Shown: piece after piece, positions 21,184 to 21,552 of the stretch
Layout: every line of letters begins with the position of its first letter
Position numbering within the stretch: position 1 is the first letter of the stretch
From: XYD1-FULL-44-32 sp964355855
GTDB lineage: Bacteria > Patescibacteriota > Minisyncoccia > Phycocordibacterales > XYD1-FULL-46-19
DNA: 21,552 nt
NCBI GenBank assembly: GCA_964355855.1
Contig: CAYHFD010000015.1
Coordinates: 1 to 21,552, forward strand
Direction: 5' to 3'
Notes under the pieces: model-generated
Told to the model about the DNA's origin: nothing
Database searches by the model: none
What the model saw: only the letters and a program-made list of their open reading frames with translations
Program-made: the position numbers and the translations under genes

Positions 21184-21219
21184 ATAAAAAAGAGCCCGGC
21201 ATCCGAAGATGACACGGGC
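21184..21219 (-). terminator. UUCG-loop intrinsic terminator on the minus strand
   Basis: On the minus strand GCCCG-TGT-CATC-TTCG-GATG-C-CGGGC (21219-21194) is followed by a T-rich tail TCTTTTTTATTTA. It starts right after the uvrA stop but its T tract serves only minus-strand RNA. Confidence 0.9.
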
Positions 21220-21432
21220 GGGAGGGGGAGGGGGCCGGTAGTGGCCGACGGGCAATTGGTAAAATTGGATGGTGGTACCCACTTTGTCTGTCTAGAAGTT
21301 TGCACTCTCGAGACAAAATGGTGAAATACCCAGATGCGGTTGGTTTTTGGCCCGTCGAGACCAGCCCCCGCAACCCTTCCTATGCAATTCCATAGCCTTG
21401 TCGCTCTGGCTCCCAAAGACCTCTTATTCTTA
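21185..21432 (-). ncRNA. Candidate structured non-coding RNA, about 250 nt
   Basis: A promoter at 21466-21439 and terminator at 21219-21184 bracket this stretch. The minus-strand RNA folds into a rod: P1, 10 bp (21369-21360 with 21239-21230); P2, 8 bp perfect, CGACGGGC/GCCCGTCG (21357-21350 with 21253-21246); a short GGUA/UACC helix (21330-21327 with 21277-21274); P3, 11 bp (21321-21311 with 21289-21279). One pair in P1 and one in P3 are G-U on this strand and would be A-C on the other, so the fold belongs to the minus strand. A small 5' hairpin CTATG/CATAG lies before P1. Two open segments of about 20 nt face each other between P2 and the GGUA helix, recalling 6S RNA's rod with central bubble, but I see no sequence match. 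A 33-codon frame (21393-21292) is the only ORF and lacks good coding signs. Confidence 0.65.
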
Positions 21433-21438
21433 TTGGTT

Positions 21439-21466
21439 AATATACACTAAGACTTGTAATTGTCAA
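21439..21466 (-). promoter_or_regulatory. Strong promoter of the candidate ncRNA
   Basis: On the minus strand, perfect TTGACA (21466-21461), 16-base spacer, TATATT (21444-21439). The RNA would start near 21432. It is the best two-box promoter in the window, alongside the XRE promoter. Confidence 0.7.
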
Positions 21467-21516
21467 TATCTTTGAATATCTCTGGGGATAAGCTCAAAAT
21501 ATAATCAAAAAGATTT

Positions 21517-21537
21517 CCCCGTAAGCTTGCTTCGGGG
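21517..21537. repeat. Small GC hairpin at window end
   Basis: CCCCG-TAAGCTTGCTT-CGGGG with an 11-base loop. It resembles the short intergenic palindromes at 1384-1480 in style. No gene is visible in 21467-21552; a further feature may begin past the window edge. Confidence 0.4.
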
Positions 21538-21552
21538 TAGGATGAAGGAGTG

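Noticed and set aside
21230..21369. tmRNA gene suggested by GGGGGCTGGTCTCGACGGG on the minus strand
   Set aside because: The start resembles a tmRNA 5' end (CTCGACGGG), but only about 185 bases remain before the terminator. There is no TTCGA-containing T arm, CCA-proximal acceptor partner or tag frame, and CGACGGGC pairs in an internal helix instead.
21045..21416. 123-codon minus-strand open frame
   Set aside because: It runs through the UUCG terminator and into uvrA antisense, starts with TTG, and its composition is not protein-like.

Overview
The window looks like a chromosomal segment of a Candidate Phyla Radiation (Patescibacteria, Parcubacteria-like) bacterium. This is inferred, not proven. 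It rests on very compact gene spacing, many short basic or single-membrane-span proteins, start codons placed about 6-9 bases after a TATAAT-type -10 box (leaderless mRNAs), scattered small GC-rich REP-like palindromes, and protein types common in that group (GtrA, YihY/BrkB, AI-2E-type permease, PIF1-like helicase, YceI, PEBP). TGA is used as a stop (at the ends of the PD-(D/E)XK nuclease gene and tgt), so the UGA=Gly code of Gracilibacteria/Absconditabacteria does not apply.

Layout. 1-1270 (minus strand): the N-terminal 183 residues of a membrane-anchored thioredoxin-fold protein, then a DUF2178-like membrane protein overlapping a small XRE-type regulator. TGTAAA-N5/6-TTTACA sites lie in front of both units. 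1289-1643: a decayed piece of a second XRE regulator, REP-like repeats, an inverted 20-bp copy of a tRNA 3' end, and tRNA-Gln(UUG). 1744-3916: a 41-residue lysine-rich protein, a 298-residue unknown protein (minus), a 22-codon leaderless ORF coupled to gtrA, a 28-residue membrane miniprotein on the minus strand with its own promoter and terminator, and a 50-residue unknown. 4042-6684: PlsC-type acyltransferase, a 54-residue membrane peptide, a PEBP-family protein, a DUF378 membrane protein and a YceI-family protein. 6808-11023: envelope genes (two small membrane-anchored proteins, PAP2 phosphatase, YihY/BrkB, AI-2E-family permease, an anchored protein with a DSRCP...CIxAG motif).

11073-21183 is rich in DNA-maintenance genes: PIF1-like helicase, an anchored trypsin-like protease, then a tight operon with two 4-base ATGA overlaps (four-cysteine PD-(D/E)XK nuclease, tgt, uvrB), an unknown 143-residue protein, and uvrA. 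UvrA lacks the insertion domain normally found between its cysteine motifs, and its leader carries a 74-nt nested palindrome. Downstream of uvrA, on the minus strand, a strong promoter and a UUCG-loop terminator bracket about 250 nt with no convincing gene but a well-supported fold. This is the best candidate for something undescribed here: a structured non-coding RNA.

How the parts fit: uvrA and uvrB supply damage recognition for nucleotide excision repair (uvrC is not in the window), and the nuclease and helicase may be further DNA-processing enzymes. The 6.8-11 kb block concerns the membrane and lipid-phosphate metabolism. The first kilobase may be a small regulon in which the XRE protein controls itself, its membrane partner and the thioredoxin-like protein. 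Translation initiation is mixed: leaderless genes alternate with a few bearing strong Shine-Dalgarno sequences (3510-3596 minus, 4042, 17915).
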